Below, one piece after another: positions 6,086 to 13,463 of a stretch of 24,223 bases of DNA. This stretch comes from an uncultured Acidimicrobiales bacterium (GTDB lineage Bacteria > Actinomycetota > Acidimicrobiia > Acidimicrobiales > UBA10347): positions 1-24,223 of the forward strand of contig CALDGN010000335.1 of the NCBI GenBank assembly GCA_937942965.1. Direction: 5' to 3'. The notes below the pieces were generated by a model. It saw only the letters and a program-made list of their open reading frames with translations, was not told the origin of the DNA and searched no databases. The position numbers and the translations under genes were made by a program. Every line of letters starts with the position of its first letter. Position 1 is the stretch's first letter.

Positions 6086-6091
6086 TAGGTT
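6086..6091 (+). promoter_or_regulatory. -10 element of prfA, leaderless arrangement
   Basis: TAGGTT (TANNNT type) ends six bases before the GTG start of prfA at 6098. No ribosome binding site lies before this GTG, and homology of RF1 begins right at it, so a leaderless mRNA is the simplest reading. No -35 hexamer is evident. Confidence 0.5.
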
Positions 6092-6097
6092 GAGCCG

Positions 6098-7168
6098 GTG
6101 AGCGAGCTGCACGAAGAGCTACTGCGAGAGTTCCACGACGTAGAACAGCAGCTCGCTGACCCAGAACTTCCGAAGAACCCGAACCAGTACGCGCAGGTCA
6201 TGCGCCGCTACAAGGAGCTCGGCGAAATCGTCGGCTGCATCAATGAGATGCGCAGCGCCAACGAAGACGCCGAAGCCGCTCGCGAAATGCACGCCGAGTC
6301 GTCGGGCGAAGAGCGAGCCGAGTGGGCCGAAGAGATCGCCGAAGCAGAGCGCCGCGCGACCGAGGCCAGCGAGACGCTCGATGAGCTGCTGATCCCGAAG
6401 GATCCGAACGACGGGCGCAACGTGATCGTCGAGATCCGCGGCGCCGAAGGTGGCGAAGAAGCCAACCTGTTCGCCCGCGACCTGTTCGACATGTACAAGG
6501 CCTACGCCTCGTCACAGGGCTGGCGCCAAGAAATGCTCGAAGCGAACCACAGCGACATGGGCGGCTTCTCCACCGTCGTCTTCTTACTCAAGGGCGAGGG
6601 CGTGTGGTCGCACATGAAGCACGAGGGCGGTCCGCACCGCGTGCAGCGTGTGCCCGTCACTGAGTCACAGGGCCGCGTGCACACCTCGTCGGCGACCGTC
6701 TCGGTGCTGCCCGAGGCCGACGAGGTCGAAGTCAACATCGACGAGAACGAACTGCAGATCGACGTGTTCCGGGCCTCAGGTCCTGGCGGCCAGTCGGTGA
6801 ACACCACTGACTCGGCCGTGCGCATCACGCACAAGCCGACCGGGTTGGTCGTATCGATGCAAGACGAGAAGAGCCAGCTGCAGAACAAGGCCAAGGCACT
6901 GCAGGTGCTTCGGGCCCGACTGCTCCAGGCCGAACAAGAACGTGCAGCTGCCGAAGCCAGCGATCTCCGCAAGGGCCAGATCGGCGGCGGCGGTCGCTCC
7001 GAGAAGATCCGCACCTACAACTACAAAGAGAACCGGGTCACCGATCACCGCATCGGCCTGACCGTCTACAAGCTCGACAAGATCTTGGCCGGAGCGCTCG
7101 ACGAGGTCGTCGACCCGATGCTCCAGCACGAACGCGCCGAACAGCTCTCCGCCAACGACGACGGGTAG
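6098..7168 (+). CDS. prfA: Peptide chain release factor 1 (RF1)
   Basis: The 356-residue protein has every RF1 landmark. The stop-codon recognition motif is PVT (186-188) within HRVQRVPVTESQGRVHTS; RF2 would have SPF there. The catalytic GGQ is at 230-232, in FRASGPGGQSVNTTDSAVRITH. The C-terminal region has IRTYNYKENRVTDHRIGLTV. RF1 reads UAA and UAG and triggers peptidyl-tRNA hydrolysis. Its GGQ glutamine is methylated by PrmC, whose gene lies about 2 kb downstream. Length is normal. GTG at 6098 is the start. The 3' end is only six bases from the convergent murG stop, so the two transcripts probably overlap. Confidence 0.98.
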   Translation: MSELHEELLREFHDVEQQLADPELPKNPNQYAQVMRRYKELGEIVGCINEMRSANEDAEAAREMHAESSGEERAEWAEEIAEAERRATEASETLDELLIPKDPNDGRNVIVEIRGAEGGEEANLFARDLFDMYKAYASSQGWRQEMLEANHSDMGGFSTVVFLLKGEGVWSHMKHEGGPHRVQRVPVTESQGRVHTSSATVSVLPEADEVEVNIDENELQIDVFRASGPGGQSVNTTDSAVRITHKPTGLVVSMQDEKSQLQNKAKALQVLRARLLQAEQERAAAEASDLRKGQIGGGGRSEKIRTYNYKENRVTDHRIGLTVYKLDKILAGALDEVVDPMLQHERAEQLSANDDG

Positions 7169-7174
7169 TACGAG

Positions 7175-8269
7175 TCAGTTCAGCAGAGCGACGATGTCGT
7201 TGGCGGCGTTGGGGCGAGACCAGGCTCGGGCTGCGTCGGCCATTGCGGTGAGCCGATCCGGTGCGGCGAGCAGCGATGCGATCCGTTCACGTAGCTCGGC
7301 GGTGTCGGTCTCATCTTCGCGACAGATAATCGCGCCGCCCGCAGACACGACGGCTTGTGCGTTCTTCACCTGCTGCAAGTCCTTGTGCGAGAGCAGCGGC
7401 AGATAGATAGCGGGACGTCGGGCGACGGCGAGATCACAGACGGTCGTTGCACCTGAGCGAGTGATGACGAGATGGGCGTGCGGAAGCGCCGCGGGAACAT
7501 CGATGAACGGCTCGACGGTCGCCGTGATTCGGGCGGCCGCATACGCGGCGGAGACACGTTCGTGGTCCTCGGGGCGCGCCTGGTGCGTGACCTGAAGCCG
7601 TGCCCGCATCGCTTCGGGAAGACCGGCGAGCGCCGCAGGCACTCGATCCGACACCACGCGTGCGCCTTGGCTGCCGCCCATGATGACGATGCCGATCGTG
7701 TCCGAAGCAGCTGGCGTCGGAAACGGCTGGTCGCCGACGGCGATGATCCCGGGCCGGGACGGATTGCCGGTGACATGGCACGTGCCCCGGGCGCCCTCGG
7801 TCGGATCGAAGGTCAACGCAACCGCGTTCGCGGAACGAGCGGTCACCTTGTTCGCCGCACCCATCACCGAGTTCTGCTCATGCAGCACGCTCGGGATACC
7901 GAGCTGTCGAGCAGCGAGCACCGGTCCAACCGATGCGTAGCCGCCAAGCCCGATTACCAGGTCAGGACGGAACGCCTTGAGTAGCGACCGGGCATGAAAC
8001 GAGCCCGAGACGAGCTTCGTCAGATTCGTCGCACGCTTGCGGATCGAGCCGGTAACGAGCCCGCCGCTGGCGACGACGTCGACCGATGCCCGGTCGAGGT
8101 CGCCCAGATAGGCCAGCGCCCGCTCGTCGCAATACAGGCGAACCTCGCTGCCGCGCTCGACCAGGAGCTCGCGGATGGCAAGCGCAGGAAAGACGTGACC
8201 GGCGGTGCCACCGGCGGCCAAGACGACTTTGGCAGGTCCGGCCGGTGCAAGGGGAGAAGCGTCGCTCAT
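7175..8269 (-). CDS. murG: UDP-GlcNAc:lipid I N-acetylglucosaminyltransferase MurG
   Basis: The 364-residue GT28-type protein shows the MurG motifs in order: GGTAGHVFPAL (20-30), GLGGYASVGPVLAA (107-120), HEQNSVMGAANK (130-141), MGGSQGA (197-203), RSGATTVCDLA (271-281) and PLLSHKDLQQVKNAQ (291-305). MurG adds GlcNAc to lipid I to make lipid II on the inner face of the membrane. The usual Glu in SGAxTVxE is Asp here and the usual DDHQ is DLQQ; the Gln and the NA pair that follow are kept. The ATG at 8269 gives the normal N terminus; the frame stays open far upstream, but that stretch is antisense to the methyltransferase gene. MurG normally sits in the dcw cluster, so this isolated, opposite-strand copy could be relocated or a paralogue. 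Confidence 0.9.
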   Translation of the reverse strand: MSDASPLAPAGPAKVVLAAGGTAGHVFPALAIRELLVERGSEVRLYCDERALAYLGDLDRASVDVVASGGLVTGSIRKRATNLTKLVSGSFHARSLLKAFRPDLVIGLGGYASVGPVLAARQLGIPSVLHEQNSVMGAANKVTARSANAVALTFDPTEGARGTCHVTGNPSRPGIIAVGDQPFPTPAASDTIGIVIMGGSQGARVVSDRVPAALAGLPEAMRARLQVTHQARPEDHERVSAAYAAARITATVEPFIDVPAALPHAHLVITRSGATTVCDLAVARRPAIYLPLLSHKDLQQVKNAQAVVSAGGAIICREDETDTAELRERIASLLAAPDRLTAMADAARAWSRPNAANDIVALLN

Positions 8270-8276
8270 CCCGGCC

Positions 8277-8282
8277 AGTGTG
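8277..8282 (-). promoter_or_regulatory. Possible -10 of murG
   Basis: On the minus strand CACACT ends seven bases before the murG ATG. It differs from TANNNT in the first base. The identical hexamer lies six bases before the metallophosphoesterase start, which is the main reason to list it. Weak evidence. Confidence 0.3.
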
Positions 8283-8326
8283 CCAGTCCGTCGCAGGGGC
8301 GTTTGTGCATGTGGGAAGCTTCGCCC

Positions 8327-9109
8327 ATGGACGGCTCGGACAAGCTGCGGACCAGCTTCGATGTTGACCCGGACCGCTATGAACGCGCCCGGCCGACGTA
8401 CCCGGCCGAGCTGTTCGATGCGATTTTCGAGCGGCTTCCCACTGCGGGCACCACCCATGTGCTCGAAGTCGGTCCCGGCACCGGTCAGGCGACCCGTGCA
8501 CTCGCTGAGCGCGCGGGACGCCTGAGCGCAGTCGAACCAGGCGCCCGCTTCGCCGAACGGTTGGCCAGGAACTACCCGACCGTCGAGGTACACCACGGCG
8601 ACTTCGAGACCGTCGACCTCGAGCCGCACAGCTTCGACGCCGTCGTCGCTGCGACCTCGTATCACTGGATCACCGGCGAGGACCGCATCGCCCGACCCCA
8701 CGAGCTGCTTCGCCCCGGCGGGTGGCTGGCGACCATCGACATGGTGCAGGTCGGCGACCCGGTCGACCGCGGCTACTTCGAACGGGTGCAGCCGATCTAC
8801 GCCTCGTTCGGCGACCACAGCCACAACTGGTCTCCGCCCATGCGAGGCGCGATCGACCCGAAACTCGCCACCGAAGCCCGAGACAGCTCGGTGTTCGACG
8901 ACGTCACCGTCATCGAGGTCGACTGGAACCAGACCTATTCCTCGGCCCAGTATCGGGACCTCGTCATGACCTACTCCGGCACCCTCGTAATGGAGCCGGA
9001 CAAACAGCAAGACCTCGTCGACCAGCTCGTGGCCGTCATCGACGACGAATACGACGGCGTGCTGGTCCGCCCGCTTGTCGCTGTGCTCACGCTCGCCAGC
9101 GCCTGCTGA
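8327..9109 (+). CDS. Class I SAM-dependent methyltransferase
   Basis: The 260-residue product has a Rossmann methyltransferase core with motif I HVLEVGPGTGQATRALAE (44-61), an acidic residue closing the second strand (AVEPG), the D of HGDFETVDL, and FDAVVAATSYHWI where motif IV is expected, followed by LLRPGGWLATIDM. The N terminus (LRTSFDVDPDRYERARPTYP) is typical of small-molecule methyltransferases of the UbiE/TAM-like group. The substrate is unknown. Start at ATG 8327 is preferred over the in-frame ATG at 8309 because the family usually begins a few residues before this segment. Neither has a good ribosome binding site. It is divergent from murG and ends 35 bases before prmC. Confidence 0.85.
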   Translation: MDGSDKLRTSFDVDPDRYERARPTYPAELFDAIFERLPTAGTTHVLEVGPGTGQATRALAERAGRLSAVEPGARFAERLARNYPTVEVHHGDFETVDLEPHSFDAVVAATSYHWITGEDRIARPHELLRPGGWLATIDMVQVGDPVDRGYFERVQPIYASFGDHSHNWSPPMRGAIDPKLATEARDSSVFDDVTVIEVDWNQTYSSAQYRDLVMTYSGTLVMEPDKQQDLVDQLVAVIDDEYDGVLVRPLVAVLTLASAC

Positions 9110-9132
9110 TCCGGTTGTCGAGGGCACGCCAA

Positions 9133-9138
9133 TAACCT
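9133..9138 (+). promoter_or_regulatory. -10 element of prmC, leaderless arrangement
   Basis: TAACCT (TANNNT type) ends six bases before the GTG start of prmC at 9145, the same geometry as prfA and the comB-like gene. TTGTCG at 9115-9120 resembles a -35 but is only 12 bases away, too close for a standard promoter. Confidence 0.5.
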
Positions 9139-9144
9139 CGGGTC

Positions 9145-10035
9145 GTGGCTCAGGACAATGAGAACCCCGACGGCGCCGTGCTGTGGCGTGCGTTCTACGA
9201 CGAAGCTCGCGCCCGATTCGAAGCCGTCGGCAACGAGTTCGCCGCGATCGATGCGCGCCGCATCGTCGAAGAAGCCTCGGGTGCTGAGCCGGGCGAGTTC
9301 ACCCTCATGCTCGACGAGTTCGCCCGCGAGCGTGGCGTCGCCCACTTCGACCACATGCTGACCCGGCGGCTTGCCGGCGAGCCGTTGCAATACGTGCTCG
9401 GCCGATGGGGATTCCGCACCCTCGACCTCGCCGTCGACGCCCGAGTGCTGATCCCTCGCCCCGAGACCGAAGGCGTGGTCGATCTCGCCCTCGCCGAAAT
9501 CAGAGATATCGGCGACCGTGATATCTGGGTCGCTGACTTGGGCACCGGCAGCGGTTGCATCGGACTGTCGATCGTCGCCGAGAACCCTCGAGTGCAGATG
9601 GTGTGTACCGACGCGAACGACAAGGCGATCGCCGCCGCTCGGGCAAACGCCGCCGGTCTCGGCCGCCCCGCCCGCCGCATCGAGATTCGCCAAGGCGACT
9701 GGTTCGAAGCGCTGCCGCCCGAGCGCAAGGGCGATTTCGACCTGATCATCTCGAATCCGCCCTACATCGCCGACGACGAGACACTGCCGGAGGTCGTCGC
9801 CGACTGGGAACCGACCGACGCGCTCTTCGCCGGACCGACCGGGCTCGAAGACGCATGGGTACTGATCGATGGCGCAGGGGAGTGGTTGCGTCCCGCCGGG
9901 ACGCTCGTGCTCGAACTGGGCGAAACCCAGCTCGAGGCTGCCGCAGCCCGAGCCCGCGACGCCGGCTTTGTCGACGTGAGCGTGCATCGGGATCTCGCCG
10001 ACAAGGATCGGGCGCTCGTCGCCCGCCGCCCATGA
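9145..10035 (+). CDS. prmC: Peptide chain release factor N5-glutamine methyltransferase PrmC
   Basis: The 296-residue protein has the PrmC layout: an N-terminal helical domain with LQYVLGRWGFRTLDL (81-95), IPRPETE (103-109), SAM motif I ADLGTGSGCIGLSI (130-143), and the amide-binding ISNPPYI (202-208). PrmC methylates the Gln of the GGQ motif in RF1 and RF2. The partner gene prfA is nearby, but murG and another methyltransferase gene lie between. The GTG at 9145 is supported by a TANNNT hexamer six bases upstream. The stop overlaps the start of the next gene by three bases, so the two are translationally coupled. Length is normal. Confidence 0.95.
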   Translation: MAQDNENPDGAVLWRAFYDEARARFEAVGNEFAAIDARRIVEEASGAEPGEFTLMLDEFARERGVAHFDHMLTRRLAGEPLQYVLGRWGFRTLDLAVDARVLIPRPETEGVVDLALAEIRDIGDRDIWVADLGTGSGCIGLSIVAENPRVQMVCTDANDKAIAAARANAAGLGRPARRIEIRQGDWFEALPPERKGDFDLIISNPPYIADDETLPEVVADWEPTDALFAGPTGLEDAWVLIDGAGEWLRPAGTLVLELGETQLEAAAARARDAGFVDVSVHRDLADKDRALVARRP

Positions 10036-10631
10036 CCGCCCCGAGCCGAGTGGTCGGCACCGACGCTGCGGGGCTCGAAGCGGCCGCAGCGGCACTGCGT
10101 GCTGGCGCACCGATCGTCGTACCGACCGACACGGTCTACGGGCTCGCCGTCATCGCTGGTGATCCCGCCGCACTCGAGCGCCTGTTCGAACTAAAGCGTC
10201 GTCCTCGCGAACGCTCGATCGCTGTCTTGGTCGCCGACCGTGCCCAGGCCGAGTCGCTCGCCGCATTCACGCCAGGCGCCATCGAAGCGGGCGACGCACA
10301 TTGGCCCGGCGCGCTCACCCTGGTCGTCGATCGCCACGATCACATCGACGCCTCGGTCGGACGCGACGACGGCACCGTAGGCGTCCGGTGCCCCGGCCAT
10401 GACTTCGTGCGAGCTCTAGCGAATGAGGTCGGCCCGCTCGCGACGACCAGCGCGAACCTCAGTGGCGAGGCCACGCCCGAGGAAGCAGTCGCCGCCGCAG
10501 AGGCGCTTGATGGCGACGTCGCCGTCATCGTCGACGGCGGCGTGTGCCGCGGGACCGCGTCGACCGTCGCCCGCATCGCCGAAGATGGCCTAGTTACGGT
10601 CTTTCGCCAGGGTGAGGTCGAGCTTGTCTGA
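10032..10631 (+). CDS. tsaC: L-threonylcarbamoyladenylate synthase (Sua5/YwlC/TsaC family)
   Basis: The 199-residue product begins at ATG 10032, overlapping the prmC stop. It carries PTDTVYGLAV (31-40), the LKRRPRERSIAVLV segment (54-67), HWPGALTLVV and TTSANLSGE, all typical of the YrdC/Sua5 fold. The enzyme makes threonylcarbamoyl-AMP from threonine, bicarbonate and ATP, the first step of t6A modification at tRNA position 37. It has no C-terminal Sua5 domain, so it is the short YwlC/TsaC form. Placement after prmC and before the ATP synthase genes is common in Gram-positive bacteria. Identity is sure; the choice of symbol (tsaC or ywlC) is convention. Confidence 0.94.
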   Translation: MTAPSRVVGTDAAGLEAAAAALRAGAPIVVPTDTVYGLAVIAGDPAALERLFELKRRPRERSIAVLVADRAQAESLAAFTPGAIEAGDAHWPGALTLVVDRHDHIDASVGRDDGTVGVRCPGHDFVRALANEVGPLATTSANLSGEATPEEAVAAAEALDGDVAVIVDGGVCRGTASTVARIAEDGLVTVFRQGEVELV

Positions 10632-10730
10632 CGCCGCTCGTAGCAACATGAGTCACTGCGGCAACACGATCGGCAGGCGTATCGGCATGAGCGAGATAAA
10701 TGTGAGCGAAATGTGGCGCCTTGTCAGACT

Positions 10731-10748
10731 TTGTGGATAGATTCACAA
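10731..10748 (+). promoter_or_regulatory. CRP/FNR-like palindrome with overlapping -10-like hexamer upstream of atp operon
   Basis: TTGTGGATAGATTCACAA (10731-10748) is an inverted repeat whose core TGTGG-N6-TCACA differs from the CRP-family consensus TGTGA-N6-TCACA by one base. TAGATT (10738-10743), a TANNNT hexamer, lies inside it. If that is the operon's -10, transcription starts near 10750 and bound regulator would block it. A half-site TGTGAGCG occurs upstream at 10701. The rest of the 216-base gap (10632-10847) shows no other clear element. The palindrome is seen; the regulator is inferred. Confidence 0.45.
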
Positions 10749-10847
10749 CCGTCGCAACCGGGCGTGCGGGGCAATGACACAAGGCCTTGCCCAACTCGTT
10801 TCGAATTGCGATACCTGTCCCCGCCAAGCCTTCCCCGAGGTCACAAC

Positions 10848-11156
10848 GTGACACCTTCGCCCGAGCGCGAAATCGGCCGAGATCTGACCGGTGCGCTGCA
10901 TGACAGCACCGGCAGCTATGAACTCGTCGTTGCCGCTCTTGCTGCGGCTGGGTTGGGCTTCCTCATCGACCGGGCATTCGGCATCATGCCGCTCTTCACG
11001 CTCGTCTTCGCCATCGTCGGTTTCGTCGGCGCTGGCTACAGCCTGTACCTGCAGTACAGCGCCAAGATGGGCACCGTCTCCGCCGAACGCAGCGCACGCG
11101 TTGCCACCGATGGCACCGGCCGAGACGTGAGCACCGCAGCGGGAGAATCCGCATGA
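10848..11156 (+). CDS. atpZ: AtpZ/AtpI-like small membrane protein (PF09527 type)
   Basis: The 102-residue protein starts at GTG 10848, seven bases after GAGG (10837-10840). It has two predicted membrane spans, roughly residues 24-44 and 48-68, joined by LIDRAFGIMPLF, the Gly/Asp-Arg loop pattern of the ATPase gene-1 family. AtpZ-type proteins sit at the head of many atp operons, are implicated in Fo assembly or stability, and in some species form a Ca/Mg channel with AtpI. The C-terminal 30 residues are hydrophilic. It overlaps atpI by four bases (ATGA). The family call is from the loop pattern and position; it is not part of the final enzyme. Confidence 0.8.
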   Translation: MTPSPEREIGRDLTGALHDSTGSYELVVAALAAAGLGFLIDRAFGIMPLFTLVFAIVGFVGAGYSLYLQYSAKMGTVSAERSARVATDGTGRDVSTAAGESA

Positions 11157-11641
11157 CGGTGCAGGTCAATCAGGCCAATCCCATGATGAGTAGCTACCAG
11201 GGCCCTTCGCCGGTCATGGAAGTCGGCTTCGACATGGTTAAGCGAGGAGCCGTCCTCGCACCGATCTTCATCCTGATTGGCACCCTCATCTGGGGCACCG
11301 ATGGCGCCGCCTCGGTCGGCCTTGGATGTGGCCTCGTGCTCGTCAACGTGTGGCTCTCGGCCTGGATTATCCAGACGACCGCCCGTATCTCGTTTGCGGC
11401 CCTCGCCGCCGGCGCCATGTTCGGCTTCTTGATCCGCCTCGGCATTATCAGTGCCGTCGTGATCCTGGTCCGCAACGAAACCTGGGTCGACCTCGTCGCC
11501 CTGGGCGTCACCATCATCATTTCGCACCTTGGGCTCCTGTTCTGGGAGCTCCGCTACATCTCGGCCAGCCTTGCGTTCCCGGGCCTCAAGCCCGGCGCCG
11601 GACTGGCAGACAACACAACGAAGGAATCGGTTGCATCGTGA
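11153..11641 (+). CDS. atpI: ATP synthase subunit I (Fo assembly protein AtpI)
   Basis: The 162-residue protein has four hydrophobic segments (about residues 34-50, 55-75, 83-104 and 109-130) and ends with an amphipathic tail containing LRYISASLAFPGLKPG. Size, topology and location between atpZ and atpB match AtpI (PF03899), which helps assemble the c-ring. The sequence is poorly conserved in this family, so the call leans on position. The start ATG overlaps the atpZ stop, and the stop overlaps the GTG of atpB, so these three genes are translationally coupled. Confidence 0.82.
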   Translation: MTVQVNQANPMMSSYQGPSPVMEVGFDMVKRGAVLAPIFILIGTLIWGTDGAASVGLGCGLVLVNVWLSAWIIQTTARISFAALAAGAMFGFLIRLGIISAVVILVRNETWVDLVALGVTIIISHLGLLFWELRYISASLAFPGLKPGAGLADNTTKESVAS

Positions 11642-12474
11642 TCAACGCATTTCTTGCATTCGCTGAAGCGGAAGAGGGCGGCTCGGCCGTTCCCTTTCCC
11701 CCTCCCCGGAACCTGGTGGAGTGGGCCCCGATCTTCGGTGAAGACTCGATTATCGAGTTCAACAAGATCGGCCTGATCTCCCTGATCGCCTTTGCGGTCC
11801 CGGTCATCATCTTCTTCTTGGCCAAGGGCGGCTCTGCCGACCAGCCGTCGAAGATCCGGGTCTTCGCCGAGAAGATCGTTGAGTTCGTCGAAGAGCAGAT
11901 CGCCAAGCCGGGTATCGGCCACGGCTACGAGCCCTACGTGCCTCTGCTCACCACGCTGTTCCTCTTCATTGCCATCGGCAACCTGTTCGAGGTCATCCCG
12001 TTCTTCAACATGCCGAGCAACGCCCGTATGGCTGGCCCGCTCGTCATGGCACTGTCGGTCTGGGTCATGTTCATCGCCGTCGGCGTGAAGCACCACGGCG
12101 GCCAGTACTTCAAGGACATCGTCTGGCCATCGAGCGTCGAGAACCCGTTCATGCGGGGCTTCGTCGGCTTCATCGAGCTCTTCTCGGTCTTCATCGCCCG
12201 CCCACTCAGCCACGCAGTTCGTTTGTTTGCGAACATGCTTGCCGGCCACATCCTGCTCGTGACCTTCGGCGTGCTGACCATCGGTACGTTCAACAAGTTC
12301 ATCGACTTCGACGGCATCAGCAGCATCGCCATCATGCCGCTCGCATGGCTCGGCTCGTTCGTCGGCCTGATCGCCTTCACCGGCTTCGAGGTCGGCGTCA
12401 GCTTCATCCAGGGTTTCGTGTTCGCCATCCTCGCCGCCGTGTACATCGGCAGCTCGCTGCACCCAGCCCACTGA
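11638..12474 (+). CDS. atpB: ATP synthase Fo subunit a
   Basis: The 278-residue membrane protein starts at GTG 11638, overlapping the atpI stop as GTGA. The proton-channel helix contains ARPLSHAVRLFANMLAGH, with the invariant Arg facing the c-ring Glu. The last helix has GFEVGVSFIQGFVFAILAAVYIGSS, the expected Gln/Phe-rich closing motif. Upstream are NLFEVIPFF and KHHGGQYFKDIVWP. The first 14 residues (MINAFLAFAEAEEG) form a short hydrophobic leader resembling those of both b subunits. Subunit a carries the proton half-channels. A 90-base spacer with a stem-loop separates it from atpE. Confidence 0.96.
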   Translation: MINAFLAFAEAEEGGSAVPFPPPRNLVEWAPIFGEDSIIEFNKIGLISLIAFAVPVIIFFLAKGGSADQPSKIRVFAEKIVEFVEEQIAKPGIGHGYEPYVPLLTTLFLFIAIGNLFEVIPFFNMPSNARMAGPLVMALSVWVMFIAVGVKHHGGQYFKDIVWPSSVENPFMRGFVGFIELFSVFIARPLSHAVRLFANMLAGHILLVTFGVLTIGTFNKFIDFDGISSIAIMPLAWLGSFVGLIAFTGFEVGVSFIQGFVFAILAAVYIGSSLHPAH

Positions 12475-12479
12475 TCCCC

Positions 12480-12503
12480 CGAACGGCGCCTGACACCCGT
12501 TCG
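12480..12503 (+). repeat. Stem-loop in atpB-atpE spacer
   Basis: CGAACGG (12480-12486) pairs perfectly with CCGTTCG (12497-12503) around a ten-base loop, six bases after the atpB stop. No T tract follows, so it is not an intrinsic terminator. A 3' protecting or processing element that lets atpE mRNA accumulate is possible. The spacer otherwise holds only the atpE ribosome binding site AAGGAG near 12549. Confidence 0.4.
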
Positions 12504-12564
12504 CACAAATCGCTAATCCAGCAACCCATCTCAACCTGAGAATCATTCAAGGAGACAAATTCCA

Positions 12565-12843
12565 ATGAGCACCCTTGCAACTGTCCTTGCACAGGTCGAA
12601 GGCCTCGACGCTGACGGACTCAAGGCCGCTGAAGCTGCCTCGAGCGCCGGTTTCGCTTACGGCCTCGCCGCAATCGGTCCGGGTATCGGCATCGGTTACC
12701 TCGTCGGCCAGGCTGTCCAGGCCATGGCTCGTCAGCCCGAGTCGGCTGGCCAGGTCCAGACCACCATGTTCCTCGGCATTGCCTTCACCGAGGCGCTTGC
12801 CCTCATCGGCTTCGTCGTCTTCATCCTGCTCAAGTTCGTCTGA
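12565..12843 (+). CDS. atpE: ATP synthase Fo subunit c
   Basis: The 92-residue protein has the two-helix hairpin of subunit c: a Gly-rich inner helix (AAIGPGIGIGYLVGQAV, 35-51), the polar ARQPE loop (55-59) and the outer helix with the proton-binding Glu76 in LGIAFTEALALIGF. The residue after Glu76 is Ala, not the Ser/Thr seen in sodium-binding rings, so proton coupling is expected. It has about ten more N-terminal residues than a minimal c subunit. The start ATG at 12565 follows AAGGAGA at good distance, one of the best ribosome binding sites in the operon, fitting the 8-15 copies needed per enzyme. Confidence 0.97.
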   Translation: MSTLATVLAQVEGLDADGLKAAEAASSAGFAYGLAAIGPGIGIGYLVGQAVQAMARQPESAGQVQTTMFLGIAFTEALALIGFVVFILLKFV

Positions 12844-12907
12844 TCGTCCCCAGATCGTCCTCCGCTAACGAGGACATCAAGGACACGACACATCGAGGAG
12901 GTGTTGC

Positions 12908-13462
12908 GTGACATCAATTGGATCATTCGCCGGACTGGCCTTCTTCGCTGAAGCAGCCGAAGACGAAGGCTCGTTCAACCCGATTCTTCCGACGCTGCCC
13001 GAGATCATCTGGTCGTCACTGTTCTTCTTTGGCCTTTGGGCTCTCATGAAGTTCGTGCTGCTGCCACCGATCATCGAAGGCCGCAACGCACGACAGGCAC
13101 GAGTAACGGCTGGACAGGATTCCGTCTCCGATTCCGAGTCCGAACTCGCCCAGCTCCGAGCCGCGCATGAAGAGCGCATCTCGGCGGCAAAAGCAGAGGC
13201 AGCGACGATTATCGACGCCGCCCGAGCCGAAGCCGATGCCGAGCGAGCAGAAGCCGTCGCGCAGGTCGAAGCGAACATCAGTCAGCTCCGGGCCAACGCC
13301 CAGACCGAGATCGATGCCGCACGAAGCACGGCCCTGGTCGGTGCCAAGGGCGCCGTCTCGACGCTTGCCGTTGGAGCCGCCAGCAAGGTCTTGGGTCGCA
13401 ACATCGACGCCGGATCAAGCCAGTCGGTCATCGACGGCTATCTCGCCAGCAGGGGGAACTGA
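12908..13462 (+). CDS. atpF: ATP synthase Fo subunit b
   Basis: The 184-residue protein starts at GTG 12908 after GAGGAGG (about 12895-12901). It has a short hydrophobic leader (GLAFFAEAAEDEG, 9-21), one membrane span (about 33-53, IIWSSLFFFGLWALMKFVLL) and a long charged Ala/Glu-rich helix (57-165) that would form the peripheral stalk coiled coil. It is the first of two b-type genes in tandem, the second starting two bases after this stop. The b subunits hold F1 stationary against Fo through delta. The Pro-rich PNPILP-like segment before the span and the Arg in EGRNARQ are typical for b subunits. Confidence 0.93.
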   Translation: MTSIGSFAGLAFFAEAAEDEGSFNPILPTLPEIIWSSLFFFGLWALMKFVLLPPIIEGRNARQARVTAGQDSVSDSESELAQLRAAHEERISAAKAEAATIIDAARAEADAERAEAVAQVEANISQLRANAQTEIDAARSTALVGAKGAVSTLAVGAASKVLGRNIDAGSSQSVIDGYLASRGN

Positions 13463-13463
13463 C

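Noticed and set aside
8270..9127. Minus-strand extension of murG to 650 residues
   Set aside because: The extra part is antisense to the methyltransferase gene and unlike MurG; the family N terminus begins at the ATG at 8269.
12480..12503. Intrinsic terminator between atpB and atpE
   Set aside because: No T tract follows the stem, and atpE must be expressed with the rest of the operon.
11554..12546. Minus-strand open frame of 330 codons opposite atpB
   Set aside because: It mirrors the atpB coding strand, is Asp/Glu/His-rich without any motif, and has no promoter or ribosome binding site.
12565..12843. Sodium-coupled c subunit
   Set aside because: The residue after the key Glu76 is Ala rather than the Ser/Thr used for sodium binding.
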